A DNA stretch of 42,035 nt from Apostichopus californicus (taxonomy: Eukaryota; Echinodermata; Holothuroidea; Aspidochirotida; Stichopodidae). The number at the start of each line of letters is the position of its first letter. Position 1 is the stretch's first letter. Shown here in pieces: positions 1 through 13,200 of this stretch. The notes under the pieces are model-generated. The model saw only the letters and a list, made by a program, of their open reading frames with translations. It was not told where the DNA came from and searched no databases. Location: contig JAIPMN010018933.1 of assembly GCA_020650975.1 (NCBI GenBank), positions 1 to 42,035 of the forward strand, given 5' to 3'. Position numbers and translations under genes: made by a program.

Positions 1-1462
1 ATACATATATACCCTGCTTTAAAGGTCATCAGTGTTTGGTTCCATGATGCTTAAAAAAAATCCAACTTCATGCAACTTCATGCAACTTTCATGAATTTGC
101 GAAAAGCATTCTAAAAATTGTTTAACCATTTTCAAAAGTGCTTGCGGGGCAGCTCTGACTTTTCCAAATGTATTCTCAGATATTCAGAAGTATTACTACA
201 GTAGACAACAAAATCTAGCCCTCAGTGAGAAAGTAATACTTTGAAGGTTGCAGTGAAAATGTTTGGTCGACTCGGTGTATGTGACCATTATTTGACTTTT
301 CTAGCATATTTGGGGGCCAATACCGATGATGACCTTTAAGCAAAAAGCTTGTTTTTTTCTTCTTTTCATTTTGCTCCTTATTTCACTGTCGGTCAATGCA
401 AACATTTCAATGATTAATTATTGGTTATTAAAGTAACTGAAGTCTTCATCATTGGTTGTTACCGTGCTTATGAGTTCGTTTCTCTGACAATATCGTTATT
501 ATAAAAAATATATGATAATTTACATTTATGACCACTGTGCAATTAATATTATTCTGATTTAGTTACTGTATTTGTTTTGGTTCGTGTCGTTCCAATTATT
601 ATTTATTTATTTATTATTATTATTATTATTTTTGTGTGGCTATAATTGTCTGTTCAATCGTTTAGTCAGTACAACTTTCTTTGAACACTAATATGTTAGA
701 TTATGTTAGAATGTAGGCACAGCCACTAGAAATGTCAGATAGGTGGTGTCTGGGTGAAAAAGCTAAGAAAAAATGTATATTTCAATATGTATCTCCGTGA
801 TCTTTCCTTTAGGCTAAGTAAATATTTTAGTACAGGGTTTCATCGCCCAGAGAAAATAGCTCAAATACATATTTCAATTAATATATTTTATAAAGTTCCA
901 ACGGATCATTTTACGCTTACGTTTGAGCAAGGTTGAGAAGTTTATGAAATGATTTGGGGGAAGTAGAAACTGAACACACCTCCCCCACCCCCCCCCCCCC
1001 CACCCCCACAACAGCCCCCTTATCCCATCTTCCCCTCTCGCCTCCTGGATACCCTCAAACATTAGGATGGGAGTGTTATTATTTTTTTTCTTTCTAAAGT
1101 TTTTGTTACTAAGTTAGTTTAGTCTGTTGCAAATAGAGACAATATTGACTTTTGGTTTCTTATGATGCTTAATACATTTGGCTGGGAAGAGTTTATTTTG
1201 GTCTATTTTCTTCTCTTTGCCCACCCAAGGTACTTTTATCCTCTTCAAACGTCTTCCTCTTCTTGAACATTTCAAGGTTTCTAGCTTCCTAAGATTACAA
1301 AGCACGCAAAACATGAACTGAAACATCTTAAAAATATTCTCCCTCCCCCCCTCTCCCCCACTTCAACTGGCCTTATGAAACAAACAGAACTTTGAAATTC
1401 AAATCAATTCTTATGAATACCTTGACAGGAAGCAACCCAAACATTTTTTTTAAAAAAACATA

Positions 1463-1716
1463 TTTTTTTTTAACAAACCCTTTTGAAATTCCTTGTTTCT
1501 CCTTTGCAAGTGGTCCATCGATAATATAGAGGCTTCTAGTTACTAATAAAAAGAAAATTAAATGTTATCACATTTTTAACAATTAACATTTAAACAACTT
1601 TTTTTTTAACAAACCCTTTTGAAATTCCTTGTTTCTCTTTTGCAAGTGGTCCATCGATAATATAGAGGCTTCTAGTTACTAATAAAAAGAAAATTAAAAT
1701 GTTATCACATTTTTAA
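1463..1716. repeat. Two-copy tandem duplication, 136-bp period
   Basis: Near-identical copies at 1463-1579 and 1599-1716, both running from a T-run through AACAAACCC, GGTCCATCGATAATATAG and ending at TTATCACATTTTTAA. Few differences, so recent. Confidence 0.88.
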
Positions 1717-3161
1717 AATGACGGGTATGTGATTTGATTTCAAGTGACATCTACAACATATGTACATAGTCTTTCTAAAAGAAGAAAAATAAAAAAAACT
1801 ATGAACAATGAGAAGAATAAAAAAAAGCAAACATTTAGTATACTTGGGAAAACAAGATTTAACCGTGACCTGAAGAGAGAAGAAGGCGAAAGTTTGATGT
1901 CAACGTTTGATGTAAGATAATAACAAAAAGTAAAAAAAAAAAATTAGAAAAAAAAAACCTTTGTGAACCTCTGAAACGAAAAATAATTGAGTTTGTCTAT
2001 TGGTCATTTGTGATTGATTAAATTAAGGTTGACAACTCTGGACTCCTTTCCGCACCCTTAAGGATGAAAAGTTAGTATTAAACTATTGACGATTGATTGT
2101 TGTAGGGAAGAAAAAGGGGGGCAGGGGCTGGGTTAAAGGGTTTTGCGCTTCTTTTGTTTTGCTTTACCTGCCTTTTGTTAAGGTCACTTTATAAGAAATC
2201 TTGGACTTTCCTTCAAATTAACATTTGTTTTGTTCTTTTACTTTTAAAACATTTTTGCTTGCTTCTGTTGAGGGCGTCCGATTTAGAACAAATAAAGGTC
2301 ATGATTTGTATGCTAATGTGTTGATTGGTTGTGGAGTGAAGGTTAAAAACCTACTGGTGAGACTGAGGGGGTGGCAGCACTCATCTTTACTATCTAAATA
2401 ATGGTGCATTAGACAACACCGGGAAAATTGACGAATGCCACACGCGCGAAAAAGTGGTAACAAATTTTCATTATGTATACCTAATTGAACCAAAATTATG
2501 TTAGTAGTTTATTTTAATACAATAAGAAAACAAATCAGAGGACCACCACTGCCAGTAATATAACAACTGGTTCCACTCCGGTACGTTGTTCAATAGTAAT
2601 ACTATTCCCGCCAGAATCCCTCCTTGGGTGTATAAAAACTGCAAGTGAATATATTTTCTATATAGTGGATGTTATCATGAATTATGGCTTTCCACCCATG
2701 ATTGACGGAAATTAGCTTAAAATTCATGAGGAAATAATTATGCTAAGAAACACATCAGCTGAATACTTGTCAGTTCTGTCTGGATTTGAGAACAACATAG
2801 CAAGATATTTAAGATAACTAAAACCTACATTATTAAACAATATTAAATTGAGGGAGGTGAGGGAAGGGAAAAAGGCTGTCATATACTAAAAAAAAAAAAA
2901 AATTCTGTTTCGACATCACTGCTGTAGGCAATCATCATTTCCCTCAAAATCATCATTAATAAATACATAAAACTAAAAATAACGATTTTTGCATATTTTC
3001 AATTAAAAATATATATATATCTCTTCCTTTTTACACTTTGTGACACATATTACACACATACCCTTTGGCAAAATCTAAAAAACTTGCAAACAAAATTAAG
3101 GATATATCAAAACAAACCAAATTTATGTCCAGTCATGACTGAGACCACACACATTCACACA

Positions 3162-3347
3162 GGTGTGTTTTACATTCAGACCGAGGACCCCATTGATTTT
3201 TCCATTGTTCAAATCCACGGATACCCTAACATTAACAATACCCCATACAATAGAATTCTTCCGAGGACGTGCTGATTCTTTAGAAATCACAACCGACGAC
3301 CTGGAATTCTTTTGTTCAAGTCCTCGGTCAGAATACAAAACAAGTGC
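3162..3347. repeat. Imperfect inverted repeat, possible MITE remnant
   Basis: The left arm (3162-3188, including CAGACCGAGGAC) pairs with the right arm (3320-3347, including GTCCTCGGTC). The arms are about 27 nt and imperfect. No target-site duplication was found. Confidence 0.45.
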
Positions 3348-3704
3348 ACACACACACACATTCAAAAACCAATCAGGCACCTATGTCACCCTAGATGATT
3401 TTTCAATAACAGACTTGTAGGACAAGCTCACCCTCAAGTACTCAGAGACTAAAGCTTAGTCAACTTGGAGTTTTTGGTATTAATAGATAGCACCAATAGA
3501 TAAGACAGCAACCTCTGTTGATTTGGGACATGACTGGAGAGTCACACGGTACCGTGACATCACATTCATCAGCTAATAAACAACTCACCACATTCTCAAA
3601 ATATACCACGGAAATCCCACCAACCTCAAGTCCACAGTTTATCTTTGATTGTTCGACAAAATGCCGCACTCATGAACATCGACCCAGTTCATCCCACTCC
3701 CCAC

Positions 3705-3785
3705 TTGTGCGTTGTGATGCCTCCCTGGTTGGGTACCGTGATGCCTCCCTGCTCGTGTGCCGTGATGCCTCCCTGCTCATTTACT
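3705..3785. repeat. 24-bp unit repeated three times
   Basis: Units around GTGATGCCTCCCTG recur every 24 bp. The period is a multiple of three, so an open frame runs through it, but that frame has no recognisable homology. Confidence 0.7.
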
Positions 3786-3978
3786 GTGATGAGCTCCAAA
3801 CTTTTGGATGGTTCTTGAAAGTCAACCTCAAGTCATGGCATGACTACCAAACAACCAGGCGTACATTCATCCAGTGATATCAAAGAGACAGGTGTTGGAT
3901 ACTCAGCAGTTGGAGTATCTATTTCCCCCTTCTGCCTTCCCCCCTCCGGCCCCCTTCCCCCTCAAAATCCATACCTGG

Positions 3979-4210
3979 TTATAATAATTCTGTCTCTTTG
4001 TGCCTGTAACCTGGTAATACCACTCCTTGCCTTTGCAATTCCCTCAGCACGTCCAATATCGAATCAAGCTCAGTTCTGAATCTCTCAATTTCCAAGTTCT
4101 TCTTCATGACCAGATCCCTATACTGGTGAATTTCTTTCTGCTTGTCCGCTGTGGCTGCTTGGGCGGCCTTGTCCACCATCCTCTCGATGTCACACTCCCG
4201 TTGAAGTTTT
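3979..4210 (-). CDS. CEP162: CEP162 coding exon 28 (terminal)
   Basis: Residues 1405-1481 and a TAA stop at 3981-3979. LVMKKNLEIERFRTELDS is followed by ILDVLRELQRQGVVLPG, the conserved C terminus; YRHKETELL then precedes the stop. Vertebrate proteins also stop about ten residues after this block. A weak gtta donor at CCAG cannot be wholly excluded. Confidence 0.92.
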
Positions 4211-7200
4211 CTGCGAGAATTTGACGAGATGATGGATGAAAGAGAAAAAAATTGTGGCAAAAACGCGACTAGAAAATTGTAGATTTTCCTACATTCTTAC
4301 TTTGTTTAGACGACAGCTACAGATTAAATCCATTCCATATTGACAGCATATTACACTTCTGATCTGATGGGTGCCCTTTGATTGTCATAAATATTTAAAG
4401 ATTTTAAACTAATCCTTAAACTTTGCCTTGAACCATTTCCGAGAAACTGAAATATGCACAACCTTTGATCTGTATGAAGATGAAATTGAGCAAAACCTGG
4501 AGTTTTTGGTGGGTAGAATCGAAGAACGTTTTCAGTTTGTTTAATAGTGAGCAAGTCGGGCAAAAAAATTCTGCAGCACTCGAGAGAATAATTTCTTTTT
4601 TAGTTTATGAAAGAAATTTTACCTCTCCTAACAACTGTAATTAACAAACATTTCAAAATTTAAACATCATTCAGTAATGTTTAGTTTGTTGCAAATTGAC
4701 AACTTTTTGAGATTTTGGTCAACAATTCCTTCTGAGCAATCGTTTTATATTTATCATCACTGACATTTTGACAGAGATAAGAGCAAGACAGTAGGGTTCA
4801 ACAACCCACCCATTAAAACAAAAGAGGACCTAGATCAAGAAAATTAAAAAAAACAAAGGCAAATTGCTGCAACTGGTAACTATGTTTGGAGCCATTTAAT
4901 ATCTTATGGCAGCTGGATTGGAAACAGGTAAAAATGAAAAAGGAAAATTTTGGCATTAAAACCTGAGCAGGTTAGAAAAAGTGATTCTTAGCAATGAAAA
5001 AATAAAAAAAATATGATGTATATACTAATATGAAATTCTCTTCCAAAATCACAGATTCATGTATCTATTATTACAAAAAACCCTGGAAAAAAAAAGAAAA
5101 AATCTAAGAAAATTAGAAAAAATAAATAAAAGTCATATAATGGGAAATAAATTTATTGTAACATAAACATGAGATGTACTTTATTAATTGCATAATACCC
5201 ACCTGTTTTCCATTGCAGTGATTTTAGCTTGAAGGGCTTCAAAGTGTCTCATTTCCTGACATGGAACAAAGTGAAAAAAAGGAATTGTTACAAATATCTC
5301 TTGTAATGAACATCATGTGGATTTTGTTTTCTTGTTCAACTGGTATGCACGGCTTCATAGTCTTTGAACAGGAGCCCCTCCCCCACCTTTAATTTCCCCT
5401 GCCCCCACCCCCACCCCCACCCCACCCTTTGTGTAATACGAAGCATTAATGAGTGTCAGTATCAAAAATTGCCTGTTCTGCAACAGATAGCATTTTGGGT
5501 TCCAATGAACATCATGTGACATTTTTCTTGTTTAACCGCTTTGCAAGGTCCCGTGGACTTGAACAGGAGCCCTTCCCCACACCCACTTTCTCCCCCCCCC
5601 CCCTCCTTCCCACCAGCACCCTCCTCACAGAAATGCTTGGCTAAGTGGCGTAAGTCTGACCAGCTCAGTTTGTTTCAATGATGGCTCATATCTTTTGTAA
5701 TATCGCGTGCTGGATTGACATTCAATTACATAACTTTTCTTTGAAGGAAAATCTGTTATATCTTCAATAATCAGCTCCACACTAGCAATGTCCGTTAATT
5801 ATTAAAGTGACATTGAAACAAATGATCCCCCACCCACCCCCCCCCCCAAAAAAATAGGTGAAACTGTTCTCTCAATAGTCAAATATTACTGTGACAAAAG
5901 TATTTACCCAAAGAAAACGTTCTGAGAAGTTGCATTATGAAATTATGAAATTGACGAGGTCTCAACATCCGGCTACTTTAGCATGATAAAGAAACTTCAA
6001 CTGTTATATGACTATTCAAAGGATAAAGCATATCTCTGGCCTCGCGTTTTGAAACAAAACTGCGAAGGAAGTCTTTTCCAGAGGCCTAGGGTTATCTCTC
6101 TCATTTCTCATAACCATTTCCCGGTAATCCAAAGAAAATGACACATGCCCATCACCGGAGGTTTTTCTTGCCAAAGAGGCAAAAAGAAACTATTTAACCT
6201 CCGAGCTACGGACGGGATATCTGTGTCAATTAGTAACGTTGATCCACGAAAATACGCGATGGGGATCATAAATATTATTACTACTACATTAAAGTACGGA
6301 AAAGACAACATCCGTCAAACTGTTTTCGGTTTAAGCCCTCCTCGAAGGTACATGAAGAGGATTTTCAGTTTTTCATATTCTTTAACCTTGAAGGTGCTGA
6401 TATTCCAAACAACATCGCAAAATCTCCCTTCGTAAAACTCTTAAGCGTTAAAGCCACTCCTGGGGCGCACTTCTTTTTTCTTTTCTTTTCATCAAAACCA
6501 GGGGAAAAAAATCAGAACCTGTCAAATTAATGACAGGACGTTCTTTCGTTTCTTGATTTTAAAGCAACTGTGACGGTCTGGTTGCACAGACGGTCAAGGG
6601 TGTTCCGTGAATCTCTCCGGCTTCTCTCTGCACCGGTTGAGCTAAACCTTGTTAATTTTTGACGGAGTCTGATGAAATATTAAATCTAGCCGTCTACTCG
6701 TTAGTCAAGCCCTCTGAGCTCGACCTTGCTTGATTTTGACAAGTACCTACAAAGCATTTAAACCAGACATCTCTATGGGTGGATAATTTTACCTGCAGTG
6801 ATTCACAATTTTTTTTTCCTTTCCTTTTAGCAAAAGACTCGTGACAAAGAGCTTCCATTATGAAGAGCGTGCATAGATTTCCAGGCTTGCTTTTATCTTA
6901 AATGATCTAGCTGAATATCACTTAGACTTAAATAATTAAATTGTAGTTAACTCGTTAATTTCTTTGTAATTCATTCAATTCACATCTTTCTATCAAAGAG
7001 ACATTGACTAAATTATCTCTTCAGGAATATTCTGTTGGGGAAGGTTGGCCGCCAAAAAAAAAGACATATTTTTGGGCATTAATAGGATGATAATTTTGGA
7101 ATATATGACTGTTTAAACTTTCTTTAATGTACCTGGCAACAGAAGAGTGAGTTACATCAATGACAACTCAATTTTTTTTTTCCATAAAGAACAAATCATT

Positions 7201-10200
7201 ATTCTACAAAAGAAAATAATATTCTGGAGTAATGAAGAGTTGTAAACCTGATAAAAAGGGATCTTTAAGCAACCATGTTTAGAGCTAAAAGCAATTTTGG
7301 GACGGGGATTTTCCCTTATCAATGTGACAGTTGCATTATCTGTCATCAGAATATTCACCTTGATTGTTGGAACAATATTAGTTTTGATATCTTGTAGAAC
7401 GTTAAATGACACTAGCTCTCATTTAATTTGTATGTCTATTAATTTGTATTTGTTTTTAGTTTGTATTTCTATTAATCTTTTTAATATTGCAAAATGACCC
7501 TTTAAACATTAAGGTACATCAATAAGTTTGCTGGAATACACAGTCTGTATCCTCACAAAGAATTGGGTCAGCTCCTCAGATGTTGCACAAACCTCAATGG
7601 GAAAAACATACTTATATTGCCTCAAAAAAAATATGAAATATTTTAAAATGCTTTAAACCCTTGCCAAGGACGAAAAAAAACAAATGATTGCATCAAATAT
7701 CAATTTTTTGGTTTTTATATGCAGTTAAAGAAAACTTATTTGGTTGACTTACTAGAATTTATAAAACAAAGGGAGACATTGACATTTCAGTTTGTACCGA
7801 GGAGCTGAAGATTTCGTCAACTTGAAATGAGTATTCCAGGCAATTGAACATATTTTTCAAACGGGTGAATTATCTTGAAAACTGGAATAACTAGAGAAAC
7901 TTCACCGGATTCGATTTTCTTTTTCGCTCAGATTATGACATATCAAGGCTACCGATTCTACCTAACATACATCCTTTAATTAAGATAAATTCTGAGAAAA
8001 CCAGTAATATTCCCCTCCACCCCCCCCAGCCCACCCCCCACCTCCCAGTTAGTTATTGAACTGCATGACTTAACTCACTGGTGTGTGGTTCTTTTTGGCC
8101 TCCTCCAGCTCGACCCTCAGCTATTCCATCTGGGTCCTGTGTAGCTGTTCTTTCACCAGACAACCAGTGATATTCCCCTCCTCCCCCTGCCCACCCCCCC
8201 CCACCTCCCAGTTAGATATTGAACTGTATGACATAACTCACTGGTGTGTGGTTCTTTTTGGCCTCCTCCAGCTCCACTCTCAGCTGTTCCATCTGGGTCC
8301 TGTGTAGCTGTTCTTTCACTCTCGAGGCAGCCAACTGGTCCGAGGTCACCTGCCTCTCGGATAACTGATCCTGGAGGTGCTTGATCATTAGCTTTATAAA
8401 TTAGAAATGTAAATCATAAAAATACTAATAAAAAGGGGAAATAACCTGGAAAACACTCAATTATTTCAGTCTAAACAAACTTATTGAAGACTATACTTTG
8501 AAGACGAATTGTTCCAGGCTTCCAAAATGACTTTCGGAGGTTTAACTCGTTGGAAAGCCACTCCACATGAAAAGTAAGCTAAAAGCCACGAGGCTTTCCC
8601 AAAATGTATAATAAATGTGCTGCTTAGCACATTGAAATAACAACCCTTCTAGGAGGATAAAGTTTTTTCAACTGTTGTTTTTGAACTGCCCATCTTTGGC
8701 ACATACAAGAGAATTTTTGAATGTATGTAACTTAAACAGTTACTCCTCCAAAAGTTGGAGAGGGGGAGGGGGGAGGTGGTCCTACCCCATGTGGTATCAA
8801 ACAAGCAAAAGTCCTGGCTAAACAATTCATCATTTCTTAACTTATATTCTACCTTCCATAAGACTGACCACTAATAAGTAAAAAACTGAACCTGTCCAAT
8901 CTATTTTCAAATCAATTGATATGATCGTAGCATCACTAAGCCTAGAAGGTAATGGCATCCGCAAATCGGTCGAGAGGCTCAGTTTGTCCACCCTACTCCT
9001 GATGCAGGATGTATGTTTCGCCACTTTTTTCGATTTTCCATCCTCCTCCTTTACAAATTCATATAACATCAAAGCAATTTTTTTCCCATTTCCAAAGCCT
9101 GAAACTCAAAGGAACCATTCGGATTTTGATCCCGAACGTCTCCACGACCGCAGATGACTAACCTTGTGTGATTCCACCTGGCGTTTGAACCTCTGTCCAT
9201 CTGAATCAGCCATCGCGAGAGCTTTCTCAGCTATCAAGTTCTCCATCTCGGATTTGTAATTTGCTTCCAATCTCCGAAGTGCCTCCTTATTCTCCTCTTC
9301 TACTTTTCTAAGAGCGCTTTCTGCCTCCGCAGTGGCTGCTTGCTGACGGACTCTTTGTTGCTCCAGTTCCAATTTCATTACTTCAATCTTTCAAGGAAAA
9401 ATCAAATCGTTTTTATCTTAATTTTATAAAAGGAAAGAAACAATTTTTAAATGGAAATGGTTCACTGATTTTATAGCCATCAAGTTATTATCATTTGAAA
9501 ATTCCAGACCAATTTGGTTCTTTTAAATACCTCTTGGCTGTTCATTTACCCAAGAAAGTTTGCTTTACAGAAATTGTGATAACATTTAGTTTTCAACCTT
9601 TTTAATGTCCTGATGATTAGCTTGTATGCCTCACATTTAAACCATAGAGTAGAAAAGCACATAATTTCAACATTGTGGTTTCTTTCTCTTGTAAACAGTT
9701 ACATAACTTGAGGACTAATAAAAGCCTTCCAAGATTTAGCTGTGAAATATGGTTCCAATCAAACTTTTAGTGTGTGGGTACTTGTACTCATATTCAAACA
9801 TAGTTGCCTGTATTCGTACATACATTCCAGCATAGTTGCCTGTATTTGTACTTATATTCCAACATAGTTGCCTGTATTTGTACTTATATTCCAGCAGTTT
9901 CCTGTGCTTGTATTCATATTCCAACATAGTTACCTGTACTCATACTTATATTCAAAAGATAGTTACCTGTACTAAGTTTATATTCCAACATAGTTGCATG
10001 TACTAAGTTTATATTCCAACATAGTTGCTTGTACTCATACTCATTTTCCAACATAGTTACCTGTACTAAGTTTATATTCCAACATAGTTGCATGTACTCA
10101 TACTCATATTACAACATAGTTGCATGTACTCATACTCATATTCCAACATATTTGCATGTACTTGTACTCCTATTCCAACATAGTTACCTGTACTAAGTTT

Positions 10201-13200
10201 ATATTCTAAATAGTTACCTGTACTCATACTCATATTCCAACATATTTGCATGTACTTGTACTCATATTCCAACATAATTACCTCTACTTGTACTTGCAGT
10301 TTTGCACTCATGTTTGCACTCGGGCATTTTGTAAATTTTGCCTAAAGCTCTGCAACACAATTTGTGCTTAGTTATTCATATAAGCAATATATATTGAAGT
10401 TATGACCTCTTTAGTTATCTCCCAATGTCATTTATCGTCGATACCCTCATAAACATCCCCACCCCCCCCCCCTTTCATAGTAAATTTCTTTTTTGGGCAC
10501 ACACACTACTAGAATAGGTGAAACAATTTGGCTCTTATCAATTTGGGCCTATTTCATAAGCCAACGAGTAATAAAACCTAACAACATTTTCCTTTTGCGT
10601 AGACTTTCTATTAATAACTTTCCTTTCTTCTGTTTGTATCAAACATCAGCCAAGTGATACGACCCTTCATATCTAGCAGAAACCAAAGCAATTAACTTGG
10701 TTTCCCTCTATTACACCCCCCACCCCACCTCCCCCCCCCTTGACAGGCATCTTTCATTCCAGGAATTAACACATACCTGTCTCTTGAGTTCCTCGCTCTC
10801 TACCAGGACGTCAGAAATGTGCGAACCTGCGAAGGTTTGAGGCTCGTATACCCTCTCGGCCGTGTGCGACCCCGACACGCTCCGGGTGCTTTCTGATTTC
10901 TTCGGTTCGTTAGCTGTGCAAAAATAATCGGCAGATGGTGGGTGGTGAGCAATCATGAAAAATCTCTCAATCATGAATGAAATTTTCAGTTTGCATGAGT
11001 GATGACATCAGTGTATGGTTCTGCAACTTTTCCTACTGGGAATGTTTAACACATTTAACACATTTTCCCCTTTTTCGGAATCACCTGTTTTCTACGACTG
11101 TAGAAAAACCATCTCCTTAGATGAAATAAAGTAGTTAGTGATTTGTTGGACAACAGAAGAGTGTCACAAATTTGTGTCATGATTGAAATTTCAAAGACAA
11201 AAAGGGTTAATCTAATTAAATAAATGGAATATGTGACATTATCCAATCCTCTTGGGGAGCTACGAGAAAAAAATAAATGAGTGGAAAGATTGTAACAACA
11301 GGAGAGAAATACTTTCATAAAGTCAAATTAACGTCAAATCTACAATAAGACGTTTCGAAAGGGATCCCTCAGTCTAAACTTTCGACAACATAATTCAGAG
11401 AGCAAGTAAAACAAAAACATTGCTCCACATCCCAAATTCTTGTTCAGTTGCTGAGATTTTAAATCATGACTTTTAAATTTATTCATTTTATTCCGGTAAG
11501 TAATGAGCAATAACTTGTAATGACACACATTGAGGACACTTGTAACTGTCTTTGTTTTTCAGTGAGGTAATTAAGGGCCTTTCCTAACTGAAATCGCAGT
11601 TGAATCGTGATGAAATTCACTCAGACACACCTTACCAACATAGAATAACATCCCAGGACACGACTGAATTATTTCCAAAGGATAAGTAGTCATTTCAAAT
11701 GTTAAAGAGAAACAAAAACAGTTGTTGTAGTCCATGCATGAAATAGGTGCTACCACATGTACTTCAGGGGCGGGGGGGAGCTTTAGCCCTGCTACTAGAA
11801 TAAAATCAGGGGGTTCATCCCCATCATACCCCCCCCCCTTCTGTCCCTCAAAGTCATGCTATCTCTGTATTGTATTTAGTTTTCAAACTGTTGGCCTTTC
11901 TCATCCCCCTTAATATCTTTTACTGCTACAAATTAAAGTTTTGAATAAATCCTTTAGGATCAACTCAAAGAGCCAGCATATTATGTAAAAGAAAGTTATG
12001 TATGCCACTGATTCACAATTTCTTTTTTGATATTTATATATTTTTTAATTTTAGGCATGATACGCTTTTAAATGTTCGGTATATGAGTGGCGTTGGGGTG
12101 GGGGGGACTGGTGGGATAAGAGGCAAAATTTAACAGATGCTACAATAATTTGTCATCACTGGTATAGCTGACTTGTTAAACACACTGAAAACAAGAACCA
12201 CGAAAAAACAAAAACAAAAATGTCCATTCCTTTCCTTTTTCAGATCTTGCGATTTAACATTTTCAAAGAATGAGTGCCTCTTTGACAGGTGATAATTCTA
12301 TGAGGAGGGTTAGCCCAAATGTTAATTCTCCCAAACAAACATCACACTTTGGAAAAAATTTGAGAAATCATAGGTTGCTTGGGGAAGATTGACTTACGTT
12401 CTTGAAGTTTTTCCTGCATTAATTTATCGCACGCTGACTTCAACATCTCAACTTCCCTTGCTTTCTCCTCCAGGTCCCTGAAAAAGACGTATAAAACTTA
12501 CAAAGTTACAGAAAGGCTCTTGAATATATTTAAGCATCCAGCTTGATAGCTGGATTTATCGTTGGAACGTTTCAAAACACTGTAATACAATGTTTACAGA
12601 GCTTTCAAAGTGCTTTTTGTGATGCCATTTCTCTTGGAAATTTTAAAGTCCATCACGCTTTTAATGGACGTTTCAGCGAATATTAGGTAATTAAAATACC
12701 GAAGATCACTCCTAAATATATCTTTTAGTTTTCAGCGATTAGCACTTGCACCGAAAGCTTCACAGCATATAACGGCAAATAAAATGCCCCAAAAATTGGC
12801 CGCTACCGTCCAAAAAAAAAAACTAACCTTTCTAAAGATTCTAATTTTTCCTTGTGTTCTTTCTCTCTTATCCTCTTCTTCTCGTCTCCGTTGCCATGGT
12901 TTTCATCTCGTTGTCGTTGTGATGCGGCTCTCTTTAATTTACTGTTTTCTCTTTGCAATGTTTCAATCTCTTTATGAAATCTTTCCTTTGCCCCTTCCAA
13001 CTCTCTCTCCAAAGCAGAGATGGTAGAGTGAGGGTGTGATGAAATTTCATCTTCTTGTTTCTTCGCTGCCAATTGCTTTATTCTCTCTTCGTATTGGATC
13101 TAAAAATTTGCAAAGACATTTGTGGGAATATCAGTCACATGTTTGAATATTTTCCTCCGAGACAAATGAGGTCATATCTCTTTGATTAGCCCATCAATAA

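Larger units (their letters stand above)
1..3978. other. Region downstream of CEP162, no gene recognised
   Basis: AT-rich intergenic or 3' UTR sequence. It holds a TTA/TTTA microsatellite at 595-632, a C-rich run at 981-1016, a 136-bp duplication (1463-1716), an (AT) run near 3008-3020, an inverted repeat (3162-3347) and a 24-bp triplicate (3705-3785). GC content rises over about 3100-3970, which could be CEP162 3' UTR. AATAAA on the minus strand occurs at 2513-2508; no nearer signal was seen. Confidence 0.6.

Noticed and set aside
3518..3877. 119-residue plus-strand frame with DASL repeats
   Set aside because: The repeats come from the 24-bp triplicate; no family match, and the codons look random.
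9736..10311. Tyr/Glu-rich open frames
   Set aside because: They are translations of the 32-bp minisatellite; no homology or splice support.
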